DNA of 56,201 bases, taken from assembly GCA_900541055.1 (NCBI GenBank), contig UQHZ01000014.1, positions 1-56,201 of the forward strand, given 5' to 3'. Below the pieces are notes generated by a model. That model saw nothing but the letters and a program-made list of their open reading frames with translations, ran no database searches and had not been told where the DNA came from. This stretch comes from an uncultured Collinsella sp. GTDB lineage: Bacteria > Actinomycetota > Coriobacteriia > Coriobacteriales > Coriobacteriaceae. Of this stretch, positions 40,931 to 50,438 are shown in pieces. Positions within the stretch are counted from its first letter, which is position 1; each line of letters opens with the position of its first letter. The translations under genes and the position numbers were made by a program.

Positions 40931-40968
40931 GGAATATGGCAAAGGAATCGTCCTTGTGTCGCACAGGT

Positions 40969-42183
40969 TTACGCGCTTGCTTCGGCCACGCTCTTCGAGG
41001 TTTCGGGTGAATCGGCCCCGTCTTCTGCCGCCTGTCCCTGCGCCGGCACCACGCCAAAGCAGTAGCTCAGCGCCGCAGACACCGCAAATGCAACACCGCC
41101 GGCAACGCAGCACCACAGCAGGTTCGAGATGCCGCCCGTGGCAAAGCCAATGACCATAAGGACATTCGTCATGCCGATGGTATAGGCCGTAACGTGGCCC
41201 ACGGCCGCAACAAGGCCTCCGACGGCGCCGCCAATGGCCATGCACGTCAGGCACCTGCCATATTTAAAGCCGCAACCGTACAGCGCCGGCTCGCTTACGC
41301 CGCCAAGAACACCCGAGATTGAATAGCCCAGCATGAGCGCCTTCTCGTCCTTATCCGCAACGCGGAGCGACGCGCCAAAAGGCATGCCCCAAACAGCAAA
41401 CGTTGCCATCGTCGCGGCGATCAGGATGCACGAATCCGTTCCCACACTCATAAACTGCGCGTAGGCGAGCGATAGGACGACGTTGCTGACGCCTGCAATC
41501 TTAAGAAACTCCCAACCCGCGGCAAGCCCCATGAGTGTGAGCATCGACACGATGCCACCGGAATTGCCAAGCATAAACATAAGCTGGCCCAACAGCATGC
41601 CCAGATAGCTGCCCGCCGGCGCCGTGATACACAGCGAAACCGGAACCATGACAAGCATGGTTGCAAACGGAACAAACGAAAACGCCACGGCCTTAGGGAT
41701 AACGCGCTTAAAGAAACACTCCACTCGCCATAGCACGGGCACCGAGATGAGAACCGGAATAACAGTCGTCGTGTAATCGTTGACCGGCGCGGGAAGCAGA
41801 CCATACACGGAAGTCATCGATGCCCCCGTCGTCGATGCGGCATCGACGAGCTTAAGCAGATCGGGCGCAATCAATACGCCGCCCAGCATCATGCCCAGCT
41901 GCTCCGAGCAACCGAGCTGGCGGGCGGCCGCCCAACCAAGATAAATGGGCAAAAAGTAGTAGCCGGCGTTATAGAGCCAACTGTAGAACAGGCGATAGAT
42001 ATCGGAATCGGCAGACCACAGGCCCAGCATGCCTTCGCCCATAATGACAGCGACGGTGCGGAACAACGCCGCGCAGACAATAAACGGCAGCGCCGACATC
42101 ATGCTTTTGGACAGATAGTCCACCACGGCCATGGCGTTTGATGAAACCGACGTTGTAAACGAGGTGTTAGAAACTTGTAGCAT
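40969..42183 (-). CDS. Orphan PTS IIC component, glucose/glucoside family
   Basis: The 404-aa membrane protein has about ten hydrophobic segments and the motif LGGVSEPALYGCGFKYGR, which corresponds to the GISEPAIYG segment of beta-glucoside/sucrose EIIC proteins. No EIIB domain (no Cys in a CI-type motif before the membrane part) and no EIIA domain are attached or encoded nearby. It must borrow them or act without PTS coupling. The start at 42183 follows GGGAAAGGCGTTCC. The gene is 40 bases behind the accDA stop, with no terminator visible in the gap. Confidence 0.82.
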   Translation of the reverse strand: MLQVSNTSFTTSVSSNAMAVVDYLSKSMMSALPFIVCAALFRTVAVIMGEGMLGLWSADSDIYRLFYSWLYNAGYYFLPIYLGWAAARQLGCSEQLGMMLGGVLIAPDLLKLVDAASTTGASMTSVYGLLPAPVNDYTTTVIPVLISVPVLWRVECFFKRVIPKAVAFSFVPFATMLVMVPVSLCITAPAGSYLGMLLGQLMFMLGNSGGIVSMLTLMGLAAGWEFLKIAGVSNVVLSLAYAQFMSVGTDSCILIAATMATFAVWGMPFGASLRVADKDEKALMLGYSISGVLGGVSEPALYGCGFKYGRCLTCMAIGGAVGGLVAAVGHVTAYTIGMTNVLMVIGFATGGISNLLWCCVAGGVAFAVSAALSYCFGVVPAQGQAAEDGADSPETSKSVAEASA

Positions 42184-42223
42184 GGAACGCCTTTCCCAAT
42201 ATGACATGCGGGCTGTCCCTTTG

Positions 42224-43948
42224 TCACATCGTGCGGTACTGACCGATTGCGCGGTACTTTTCGTAGCGGAGGTTTGTGAGGGTCGCGTCGTCGAGCTGCC
42301 CAAGCGTATCGAAGGCATCAAATGCCGAGGACATGACGGCACCGGCGATCTCCTCATGCGACAGGCCCCTATCGTCAACAATGCCGTCGATGATGCCGAG
42401 CGCCAGCAAATCGGGGGCCGTGAGCTTAAGCGCCTCGGCGGCCTCATTCGCGCGCTCGGTATCCTTCCACAGGATCGACGCACAGGCCTCGGGGCTCACG
42501 ACCGAATAGGCCGAGCTCGAGAGCATCAGGATGCGGTCGGCCACGGACAGCGCCAGCGCGCCACCAGAGCCGCCCTCGCCTGTCACCACCGAGACAATCG
42601 GCGTCTTGAGACCGCTCATCTCCATGAGATTCTGGGCAATCGCCTCGCCCTGGCCGCGCTCCTCGGCACCGATGCCGCAAAACGCGCCCGAAGTATCGAC
42701 CAGACACAGAACCGGTCGACCAAACTTTTCGGCCTGGCGCATAAGGCGACGCGCTTTGCGGTAGCCCTCGGGATGTGCCATACCAAAGTTGCGACGCATG
42801 CGCTCTTTGGTCGTGGTGCCGCGCTCGACGGCGATAACCGTCACGGGTCGCCCATCTTTCCAGCCAATGCCAGCCACCACGGCGGCGTCGTCGCCAAAGT
42901 AGCGGTCCCCGTGCAGCTCCACAAATCCATCCAGGCCCAGCGAGATCATCTCGCCTGCCGTGGCGCGATCTGCCGAGCGGGTCTGCTTGACAATCTCGAG
43001 CGCGGTTTTTGGTGCGGCCGAGCGCTTGAACAAGTGTCCCAACTTTTTGCCGCGGCGACCCGTATGCACGATCTCATGCGGTGCCCCCAGGCCGGGCGCG
43101 TGCCCTTCGTGCAGCGCCAGCAGCTCGCCTACCGTGAGCGCAATCTCGCCACGCGGAACAACGGCATCGCAAAAGCCGTGCTCCAGCAAAAACTCGGAGC
43201 GCTGGAATCCCTTGGGCAGGCGCTTGTGCATGTTCTGCTCGATCACGCGCGGGCCGGCAAATGCCGTCAGGGCATCGGGCTCGGCCAGGATAATGTCGCC
43301 CTCCATGGCAAAGCTCGCGGTTACGCCTCCGGTCGTGGGGTCGGTGAGCACCGTGATATACAGGCCGCCCGCCTCGCTATGGCGCCTAACCGACGCAGAA
43401 ATCTTGGCCATCTGCATAAGCGATGTCACGCCCTCTTGCATGCGTGCACCGCCCGAAACGGTAAAGCCAACGACCGGCAATCCCAGCTCGGTCGCATGCT
43501 CAAATGTGCGACAGATCTTCTCGCCCACCACGGAACCCATCGAGCCCATCATAAAGTTGGCGTCCATAAAGAAGAGCGCGGCATCGCAACCGCAGATTTT
43601 GCCCCTGCCGCACACAACGGCGTCGCGCTCGCCCGAACGCTCGCACACGCTCTTGAGCTTGTCGGCATAGCCGGGAAACGAGAGGAAGTCCTCCGACGCC
43701 AGATTGGCATCCCATTCCTCAAACGTGCCCTCGTCGACCGTCATGCGCATGCGCGCGCGACCGCTCACGCGAAAGTGTTTGCCGCAACGAGGACAGACCT
43801 CGAGGTTGTCGTGCAGGCGTGCCTCATCGATCACACGGCGGCACTCCGGGCACTTGATAAACACGTGGCGTGCGGGAAACTCGGCGCACGACTCGGTTAT
43901 CGGCCCCTCAAGGACATTGACCGTCTTCGCTTTTCTATTCATCAGCAT
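42224..43948 (-). CDS. accDA: Acetyl-CoA carboxylase carboxyltransferase, fused beta and alpha subunits
   Basis: The 574-aa protein joins AccD and AccA. AccD (about 1-290) has a zinc ribbon with C33, C36, C52 and C55 and the motif VVGFTVSGGARMQEG. AccA (about 300-574) has DTSGAFCGIGAEERGQGEAIA and VTGEGGSGGALAL. It moves the carboxyl group from biotin to acetyl-CoA. In most bacteria the subunits are separate. Its start overlaps accC by 14 bases. It is the last gene of the fatty-acid operon. Start could also be the ATG two codons in. Confidence 0.95.
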   Translation of the reverse strand: MLMNRKAKTVNVLEGPITESCAEFPARHVFIKCPECRRVIDEARLHDNLEVCPRCGKHFRVSGRARMRMTVDEGTFEEWDANLASEDFLSFPGYADKLKSVCERSGERDAVVCGRGKICGCDAALFFMDANFMMGSMGSVVGEKICRTFEHATELGLPVVGFTVSGGARMQEGVTSLMQMAKISASVRRHSEAGGLYITVLTDPTTGGVTASFAMEGDIILAEPDALTAFAGPRVIEQNMHKRLPKGFQRSEFLLEHGFCDAVVPRGEIALTVGELLALHEGHAPGLGAPHEIVHTGRRGKKLGHLFKRSAAPKTALEIVKQTRSADRATAGEMISLGLDGFVELHGDRYFGDDAAVVAGIGWKDGRPVTVIAVERGTTTKERMRRNFGMAHPEGYRKARRLMRQAEKFGRPVLCLVDTSGAFCGIGAEERGQGEAIAQNLMEMSGLKTPIVSVVTGEGGSGGALALSVADRILMLSSSAYSVVSPEACASILWKDTERANEAAEALKLTAPDLLALGIIDGIVDDRGLSHEEIAGAVMSSAFDAFDTLGQLDDATLTNLRYEKYRAIGQYRTM

Positions 43949-45278
43949 AGAGATGCCCCATCAGATCGGTGTGGTACATGCCCGACAAGAACTCGTCGTT
44001 TGCCAGCACGTCGAGCTGAAGCTCGCTGTTTTCGCTCACGCCCTCAATCACGAGCTCGCCCAGGGCCGAGCGCATCTTACGAATAGCGCCGTCACGCGTG
44101 GGCGCACACACGATGAGCTTGCCGAGCATAGAGTCGTAGTACGGCGGAACTTTCGCACCGGTAAACATGGCGGAATCCCAGCGTACGCGCGGACCGCCCG
44201 GCACACGCAACGCGGTGACCGTTCCGCAGGACGGCAGAAAGTCCGGCGTTTCGGCATTGATGCGGCACTCCATGGCGTGGTTGCGGACCGGCATGTCCTC
44301 CTGCTCAAAGGGCAGGGACTGGCCGGCTGCCACGCGCAGCTGCCACTTGACCAAGTCGGTATCGGTCACAAACTCTGTAACCGGATGCTCCACCTGCAAG
44401 CGCGTGTTCATTTCCATAAAATAGAAATTGCCGTCGTCCGAATACAGAAACTCGATGGTACCGGCTCCTTCGTAGCCGACGGCACGAGCCAGGTCACGCG
44501 CTGCCTTGTGCATGCGAGCACGAATGTCGTTGTGTCCGTCGAGGCACGGCGCGGGACTCTCTTCGATCAGCTTTTGGTTGCGACGCTGCACCGAGCACTC
44601 GCGCTCGCCGAGCGAAAATACATGGCCCTGCTTATCGGCCATAATCTGCACCTCAACGTGGTGCGCCGGCGCGACGAACTTCTCCATGTAGCACTCGCCG
44701 TCGCCAAAAACGGCCTCGCCCTCGGCACGCGCCTCGATGAACGCCTTTGCCGCATCTTCCACGCGCTCGACCTTGCGAATGCCGCGACCGCCACCGCCCG
44801 CGCGCGCCTTAATGAGCACGGGACAGCCAATGCGCTCGGCCTCGGCCGTCGCCTCCTCGGGACTTTTGAGCAAATCGCAGCCCGGCACGATGGGCACGCC
44901 CGCCGCGGCAGCCGTTCGGCGTGCGGCGTCCTTGTCGCCCATGCTGTCGATCACCTCGGCCGAAGGACCGACAAAAGCCAGGCCATACTTGTCGCAGTCG
45001 CGTACAAAGCTCGCCTTCTCGGAAAAGAAGCCGTACCCAGGATGGATCGCCTTTGCGCCCGACTTTACGGCACAGGTGAGTACGGCATCGTCGTTGAGGT
45101 AGCTCTCGGCAAGACGCGGGCCGCCGATGCAATACGCCTCGTCGGCAAGCTGCACGTGCAGCGCGTCCGCATCGGCCGTGGAATAGACGGCGACGGTCTT
45201 GATGCCCATATCGCGGCACGCACGGATAACACGCACCGCGACTTCTCCGCGGTTGGCGATGAGCACTTTGTCGAACAT
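43935..45278 (-). CDS. accC: Biotin carboxylase
   Basis: The 447-aa protein starts MFDKVLIANRGEVAVRVIRA and has the ATP-grasp loop KARAGGGGRGIRKV, the catalytic EMNTRLQVEHPVTE and ECRINAE. It carboxylates the biotin on AccB. AAGGAAGGCTTC precedes the ATG at 45278; longer frames enter fabZ. It lies 10 bases behind fabZ. Confidence 0.97.
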   Translation of the reverse strand: MFDKVLIANRGEVAVRVIRACRDMGIKTVAVYSTADADALHVQLADEAYCIGGPRLAESYLNDDAVLTCAVKSGAKAIHPGYGFFSEKASFVRDCDKYGLAFVGPSAEVIDSMGDKDAARRTAAAAGVPIVPGCDLLKSPEEATAEAERIGCPVLIKARAGGGGRGIRKVERVEDAAKAFIEARAEGEAVFGDGECYMEKFVAPAHHVEVQIMADKQGHVFSLGERECSVQRRNQKLIEESPAPCLDGHNDIRARMHKAARDLARAVGYEGAGTIEFLYSDDGNFYFMEMNTRLQVEHPVTEFVTDTDLVKWQLRVAAGQSLPFEQEDMPVRNHAMECRINAETPDFLPSCGTVTALRVPGGPRVRWDSAMFTGAKVPPYYDSMLGKLIVCAPTRDGAIRKMRSALGELVIEGVSENSELQLDVLANDEFLSGMYHTDLMGHLYADE

Positions 45279-45288
45279 GAAGCCTTCC

Positions 45289-45711
45289 TTAACTTTCGTG
45301 CATGAGTGCAAAGGACATATCGGCGCGGCAGCAAACCTCACCGTTGACGCTTGCGGTGCCCGTCGCAAAGCGGAACGGCCCGCGCGCACGCGTGATGGTG
45401 CACACCAGATCAACCGTCTCGCCCGGGCGCACCGGACGCTTAAAGCGCACCTTGTCCAGACTCGTGTAGAACGGCGTCGCGCTGCGCGCCTCCTCATCGC
45501 CCATCAGCAGCACGCAGCAGTTCTGGGCGAGCATCTCGCACTGGATCACGCCGGGGACCACCGGGTTTCCCGGAAAATGCCCCTGCAAAAAGTATTCGTC
45601 GCCCGTAATCGTGATCTTGCCGTGGGCCTCGTCGCCCACCAGCTCGGCTTCGTCGAGCAAAAGCATCGGCTCGCGATGCGGTAACAGCTTCTTGAGCTCT
45701 TCTTTGTTCAT
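45289..45711 (-). CDS. fabZ: 3-hydroxyacyl-ACP dehydratase
   Basis: The 140-aa protein has the hot-dog fold with the catalytic motif LQGHFPGNPVVPGVIQCE, typical of FabZ. It removes water from 3-hydroxyacyl-ACP. The start at 45711 follows AGGTGATATCC; a GTG three codons upstream touches the accB stop. It lies between accB and accC, the order seen in many Firmicutes. Confidence 0.96.
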   Translation of the reverse strand: MNKEELKKLLPHREPMLLLDEAELVGDEAHGKITITGDEYFLQGHFPGNPVVPGVIQCEMLAQNCCVLLMGDEEARSATPFYTSLDKVRFKRPVRPGETVDLVCTITRARGPFRFATGTASVNGEVCCRADMSFALMHES

Positions 45712-45720
45712 GGATATCAC

Positions 45721-46194
45721 CTATCCGATCCTCATGAGGCAGCTGCCGAACTCCACGAGGTCGCCGTCGGCCACGCAGATCTCGAGCACCTCGCCATCCG
45801 CCTCTGCCGTCACCTCGTTGAGAACCTTCATGGCCTCGATGATGCAGAGGGTCTCGCCGGCCTTGACCTTGGAACCCACGTGCACAAACGGCTCGTCGCC
45901 CGGCGCCGGGGCGGCATAGAAAACGCCGACCATGGGAGCGGTCACCTCGGTGCCCTTGGGCTCCGGTGCGGCGGCAGGTGTCTGCGCGGCGGGCTCCGGT
46001 GCGGCAGGCGCGACTGTGGGAGCTGCAACTGGAGCGGCCATAGCGCTCGGCATGGGCATGGGCACGGCAACCGGCTGTGCGGCGCTCGCGCGCTCGAGTT
46101 CGACCGCGGTGCCATCGGGCTCCTCAACGCGCACGCGCGTGAGGCCGCGGTCCTCCATAACATCGGCTATCTCGGCAAGTCTTTTGGAATCCAT
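45721..46194 (-). CDS. accB: Biotin carboxyl carrier protein
   Basis: The 157-aa protein has an N-terminal helix region, an Ala/Pro linker (about 38-78) and a biotinyl domain with K123 in EAMKV. BirA, encoded divergently at the head of this region, should biotinylate K123. The start follows GAGGAGCTAGAGC, which overlaps the fabF stop. Confidence 0.96.
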   Translation of the reverse strand: MDSKRLAEIADVMEDRGLTRVRVEEPDGTAVELERASAAQPVAVPMPMPSAMAAPVAAPTVAPAAPEPAAQTPAAAPEPKGTEVTAPMVGVFYAAPAPGDEPFVHVGSKVKAGETLCIIEAMKVLNEVTAEADGEVLEICVADGDLVEFGSCLMRIG

Positions 46195-46197
46195 GCT

Positions 46198-47445
46198 CTA
46201 GCTCCTCGTATATCTACGCAGCGCGATGGCGGCGTTGTGTCCGCCAAAGCCCAGGTTGGTCGAAAGCGCCCAGGTAAGGTCGGCGCGAACCGCGCGATTG
46301 GGCGTGTAGTCAAGATCGCAGGCGGAATCGGGCGTGTGGTAGTTAATGGTCGGCGGCACCACGCCCTGCTCGAGCGCCATGGCGCAGGCCATGACCTCGA
46401 TGGCGCCCGTGGCACCGATCATGTGGCCGGTCATCGACTTAGTCGACGAGACGTGCGCGGCGCGCGCCGCGTCCTCGCCGAGCGCACGCTTAATGCCCGC
46501 CGTCTCGGACGAATCGTTGAGCTTGGTCGAGGTGCCGTGAGCGTTGATGTAGAGGCCTTCGGATGGCTTGACGTCGCCCTCGGCAACCGCCAGCGATATC
46601 GCACGGGCGATACCTGACGCGTCCGGGTCGGGACTCGTGATGTGGTAGGCGTCATCGGTGTTGCCGTAGCCCACGACCTCGGCGTAAATGTGCGTACCGC
46701 GGGCCTGTGCGTGCTCCATACCCTCGAGTACGAGCACGCAGGCGCCTTCGCCCATCACAAAGCCGTCGCGGTCTGCATCGAACGGGCGGCAGGCCGTCGC
46801 GGGATCGGGGTTGGTGGTCAATGCGCGACAGGACGTAAAGCCCGCAACGGCATCGGGGATAATGGCCGCCTCGGCGCCGCCGGCGAGAATCGCATCGGCA
46901 TAGCCATGCTTGATGGCGCGGAACGCCTCGCCCACCGCATGGGCCGAGGTTGCGCACGCGGTCACGACGGGCAGGGTCGGGCCCTTTGCCTTATGGCGAA
47001 TTGCAATGTTGCCCGAAGCCATGTTGGGGATCATCATCGCGATCATGTAGGGCGATGCGCGACGAGGCCCGCGATCGGCAATCGTATGAACGTTGTCGAC
47101 AAGCGTCTGCATGCCGCCCACGCCCGAACCCACGTAGACGCCCAGGCGCTCGCGATCGATGGCTCCTTCGACATCAAAGCCCGCATCGTGCATGGCTTCG
47201 TCCGAAGCCGCCATCGCAAACTGAACGCAGGGGTCCAGATGCTTTGCATCACGCTTGCCAAAGTACTCGTTGCCGTCAAAGCCCTTGACCTCGGCCGCCA
47301 CCTTGACGGCAAACGCATCGGTATCGAAGTGCGTGATCGGGCCGATGCCGCACGTGCCGGCGCACATGGCCGCCCAGGTGGCAAGCGCCGTGTTGCCGAG
47401 CGGCGATACGGCACCGATGCCGGTGATTGCAACTCTCTGTTCCAT
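46198..47445 (-). CDS. fabF: 3-oxoacyl-ACP synthase II
   Basis: The 415-aa protein has the KAS II triad: Cys in TACATSAHAVGEAF, His in YINAHGTSTKLND and His in MTGHMIGATGAIE. It extends acyl-ACP with malonyl-ACP. The start at 47445 (or 47448) follows GAGGAG. It is the only KAS II/KAS I gene here. Confidence 0.96.
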   Translation of the reverse strand: MEQRVAITGIGAVSPLGNTALATWAAMCAGTCGIGPITHFDTDAFAVKVAAEVKGFDGNEYFGKRDAKHLDPCVQFAMAASDEAMHDAGFDVEGAIDRERLGVYVGSGVGGMQTLVDNVHTIADRGPRRASPYMIAMMIPNMASGNIAIRHKAKGPTLPVVTACATSAHAVGEAFRAIKHGYADAILAGGAEAAIIPDAVAGFTSCRALTTNPDPATACRPFDADRDGFVMGEGACVLVLEGMEHAQARGTHIYAEVVGYGNTDDAYHITSPDPDASGIARAISLAVAEGDVKPSEGLYINAHGTSTKLNDSSETAGIKRALGEDAARAAHVSSTKSMTGHMIGATGAIEVMACAMALEQGVVPPTINYHTPDSACDLDYTPNRAVRADLTWALSTNLGFGGHNAAIALRRYTRS

Positions 47446-47484
47446 CATGGTCTCCTCATCCAAGCCGTTCTTCGGCCCTGGTTT

Positions 47485-48258
47485 CTACATCGCCATTCCG
47501 CCGTCGACGCGTACGACCTCGCCCGTAATGTAGGCAGCCGCATCGCTCGCCAAAAAGCGCACCACGCCGGCCACTTCCTCGGGACGCGCCATACGCTTAA
47601 GGGGAATCTGCTCCTCGCACGCCGCACGCACCTCATCCGATAGCTTTGCCGTCATATCGGTCTCGACAAACCCGGGTGCGACCGCGTTCGCTCGTACGCC
47701 GCGGGGCGCAAGCTCACGCGCTACCGCCTTGGTCAGGCCGATCACGCCCGCCTTGGAGGCAGCGTAGTTGGCCTGCCCGGCATTGCCCATCAGGCCCACA
47801 ACCGAGCTCATGTTGATGACGCAACCGCCGCGCTGGCGCATAAAGGTCTTGGTGAGTGCGCGCGTCGTGTTAAACGTTCCTTTAAGATTGACATCGAGCA
47901 CGCGATCGAAGGCGTCATCGCCCATGCGCATGAGCAGGCCATCGCGGGTGATGCCGGCGTTGTTGACGAGCACCCAAATGGAGCCAAAGTCGTTGAGGAC
48001 CGCTTCCACGCACGCGTTGACGGCAGCGGGGTCGGCCACGTCGCATTGATATGCGCGTGCCGCGGCGCCAGCCGCCTCGCAGGCTTCGCACGTCTCGCGC
48101 GCCGCATCGACGCTGCCGGCATAGACGACGGCGATATCGTAGCCATCCTCCGCCAGATCGATAGCGCAGGCGCGGCCGATGCCCCGCGAGCCGCCCGTGA
48201 CCAGTGCCACGCGACGTGAGTCGTTGCGCTCGAGCGCGCCATTGTTCAAGTTGCCCAT
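47485..48258 (-). CDS. fabG: 3-oxoacyl-ACP reductase
   Basis: The 257-aa short-chain dehydrogenase has the NADPH loop VTGGSRGIGRA, NNAG, catalytic Ser in NMSSVVG and YAASKAG. It reduces 3-oxoacyl-ACP. A 12-residue N-terminal extension (GNLNNGALERND) precedes the fold. Start follows AAAGGAATGAC. Confidence 0.96.
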   Translation of the reverse strand: MGNLNNGALERNDSRRVALVTGGSRGIGRACAIDLAEDGYDIAVVYAGSVDAARETCEACEAAGAAARAYQCDVADPAAVNACVEAVLNDFGSIWVLVNNAGITRDGLLMRMGDDAFDRVLDVNLKGTFNTTRALTKTFMRQRGGCVINMSSVVGLMGNAGQANYAASKAGVIGLTKAVARELAPRGVRANAVAPGFVETDMTAKLSDEVRAACEEQIPLKRMARPEEVAGVVRFLASDAAAYITGEVVRVDGGMAM

Positions 48259-48288
48259 GTCATTCCTTTCGGGTTACAGCCCTGTGGA

Positions 48289-49215
48289 CTATGCGAGCTC
48301 GTCGGCAATAGCTGCGACCTGCTCGGCCGTCTCGCACGAATACACACGAACGTCGCTCAACGTACGCTTGACCAGGCCGGACAGCGTTTTGCCGGGGCCG
48401 ACCTCAATAAATGTGTCGATGCCTTGATCCTGCAGAGCATGCAGCGTATCGACCCAGCGCACGGCATGGCTCACCTGATTGGCCAAGACATCCGATGCCG
48501 TCTGGGGGTCCGCCGGATAGGGCGCCGCCGTCATGTTTGCCATGACCGGAATCAGCAGCGGAGACGGCGTGTGGCCGGCTTGGATATACGTCGCCAGCCC
48601 CTCAGTCGCCTCTGCCATATAGGGGCTATGAAATGCACCCGACACCGCGACCTTCATGGCGCGGCCGCCAGCCTCTTTTACTAGGACGTCGAGGGTCTGC
48701 AGCGCATCGGGCGCTCCGGCCACAACCGTCTGCTGGGGACTGTTGTAGTTGACCGGCCAGCAATCCTCGCCGGCCTGTTTTGCCAGGCCCTCGACGTGCG
48801 CAGCATCAAGTTTGATGACGGCGCGCATGCCGCCGGGGTGACGCTCGGCCGCCGTGGCCATCAATGCCGCGCGCTCACACACAAGCTCAAAACCCGCTCG
48901 CGTATCGAATGCCCCCGCAAAGGTGAGTGCAGCGACCTCGCCCAGCGAGAATCCCGCACAGGCGGCAGGCACCACGCCGCGCTCGCGCAGGGCGACGGCG
49001 ACAGCCAGGTCGTGCACGAACACGCAAGGCTGCGTGTTCTCGGTCTGCGAGAGCTCCTCCTTGGAGGCGCTCCGGCACTGCTCGCTCGTCCCCGGGCGCA
49101 CCTCATCGGCAATGGCGAACACCTCGGCAGCCGCCGGCGATGTCTCGATCAAGTCGACGCCCATCGCGGGGTGCTGGGCACCCTGGCCGGCAAACAAAAA
49201 CGCTACGCCACCCAT
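48289..49215 (-). CDS. fabD: Malonyl-CoA:ACP transacylase
   Basis: The 308-aa protein has FLFAGQGAQHPAMG at the N-terminus, the nucleophile Ser in AGFSLGEVAAL and the catalytic His in VSGAFHSPYM. The usual GHSLGE is GFSLGE here; a non-His residue at that position is, as I recall, common in clostridial FabD. It loads malonyl groups onto ACP. The gene overlaps fabK by 13 bases. Confidence 0.95.
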   Translation of the reverse strand: MGGVAFLFAGQGAQHPAMGVDLIETSPAAAEVFAIADEVRPGTSEQCRSASKEELSQTENTQPCVFVHDLAVAVALRERGVVPAACAGFSLGEVAALTFAGAFDTRAGFELVCERAALMATAAERHPGGMRAVIKLDAAHVEGLAKQAGEDCWPVNYNSPQQTVVAGAPDALQTLDVLVKEAGGRAMKVAVSGAFHSPYMAEATEGLATYIQAGHTPSPLLIPVMANMTAAPYPADPQTASDVLANQVSHAVRWVDTLHALQDQGIDTFIEVGPGKTLSGLVKRTLSDVRVYSCETAEQVAAIADELA

Positions 49216-50147
49216 GCGCACGCACCCTTCAGGACGTGCTCGGCGCCATCGACCAGGTCGTCAACGATTTCGCGTGCGCTCTGGCGCTCGTTGACCATGC
49301 CGGCAATCTGTCCACACAAAAACGAACCCTCTTCGTAGTTGCCGTCCTTGGCGGCCTTACGCAGCGCACCGGTTCCCATAGCACCGAGCTCCTCGGCACT
49401 CGCACCGGAACCCTCGCTCTTGGCATAGGCGTTGGTGAAGGGGCTCTTGAGGGCGCGCACCGGATGTCCCGTCGAGCGACCGGTCGCACGCGTCGAAGTG
49501 TCGTTGGCCTTCAGGACCATCTCTTTGTACTGCTCCGAGACGGTGCACTCGTCTGCGACCAGAAAGCGCGTACCCACCTGCACGCCGGCGGCGCCCAGCA
49601 TAAAGGCGGCCGCCACGCCGCGGCCGTCGGCAATACCGCCGGCAGCCACGACGGGAATGTCGACCGCATCGACGACCTGCGGCACCAGTGCCATCGTCGA
49701 GGTCTCGCCAATATGGCCGCCCGATTCGGTGCCCTCGGCAACAACCGCCGTGGCTCCACGACGCGCCACGAGGCGTGCCAGCGCCACCGAGGCAACGACC
49801 GGGATGACCTTGATGCCCGCCTCGTTCCACGCCTTCATGTACTTGGTGGGATTACCGGCGCCCGTCACGACGACCGGCACTCGCTCGTCAATCACAACCT
49901 GCGCGACCTCGTCGGCAAACGGGCTCATGAGCATGACGTTGACGCCAAAGGGCTTATCCGTCCTGGCGCGCAGCTCGTGAATCTGGTCGCGCAGCCAGTT
50001 GGCGTCGGCGTTCATGGCCGCGATAATCCCCAAGCCGCCCGCCTCGGACACTGCGGACGCCAGCGAGGCGTCGGCAATCCAGGCCATACCGCCCTGGAAC
50101 ACGGGCTTTTCGATGCCAAGCAGCTCGCAGAGAGGAGTCTTGAGCAT
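49203..50147 (-). CDS. fabK: Enoyl-ACP reductase II (FMN type)
   Basis: The 314-aa protein has the nitronate-monooxygenase/FabK TIM barrel with VFQGGMAWIADASLASAVS, the catalytic His in GTESGGHIGE and the FMN site AAGGIADGRGVAAAFMLGA. It reduces enoyl-ACP and replaces FabI. FabK enzymes are not inhibited by triclosan. It starts two bases after acpP stops; GGAG precedes the ATG. Confidence 0.95.
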   Translation of the reverse strand: MLKTPLCELLGIEKPVFQGGMAWIADASLASAVSEAGGLGIIAAMNADANWLRDQIHELRARTDKPFGVNVMLMSPFADEVAQVVIDERVPVVVTGAGNPTKYMKAWNEAGIKVIPVVASVALARLVARRGATAVVAEGTESGGHIGETSTMALVPQVVDAVDIPVVAAGGIADGRGVAAAFMLGAAGVQVGTRFLVADECTVSEQYKEMVLKANDTSTRATGRSTGHPVRALKSPFTNAYAKSEGSGASAEELGAMGTGALRKAAKDGNYEEGSFLCGQIAGMVNERQSAREIVDDLVDGAEHVLKGACAWVA

Positions 50148-50149
50148 CT

Positions 50150-50386
50150 CTACTTCTCCAATGCCGCCTCGACCGTATCGGCGAACTCGCCGACCGTCTT
50201 GGGGTTCTCCTCGGTATCGAGCTGGATGCCAAACTCGTCCTCGACGGCGACGAGAATCTCGACGGTGCCCAGACTGTCGAGACCAATCTCCTCGAGCGTG
50301 GACTCTGGCTTCATCTCGACGTCGTCAAGGCCGGCGGTCTCACGGATAACGTCGCAAACGCGCTCGAAGGTCTTCTGATCTGCCAT
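50150..50386 (-). CDS. acpP: Acyl carrier protein
   Basis: The 78-aa acidic protein carries the phosphopantetheine serine S38 in GLDSLGTVE. Length and charge are typical. It lies between fabH and fabK. Confidence 0.97.
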   Translation of the reverse strand: MADQKTFERVCDVIRETAGLDDVEMKPESTLEEIGLDSLGTVEILVAVEDEFGIQLDTEENPKTVGEFADTVEAALEK

Positions 50387-50438
50387 GGTAGTTCTCCTTT
50401 GTTTGTGCCCTAGGGGCGTTTTTATTTCCTATGTGCGA

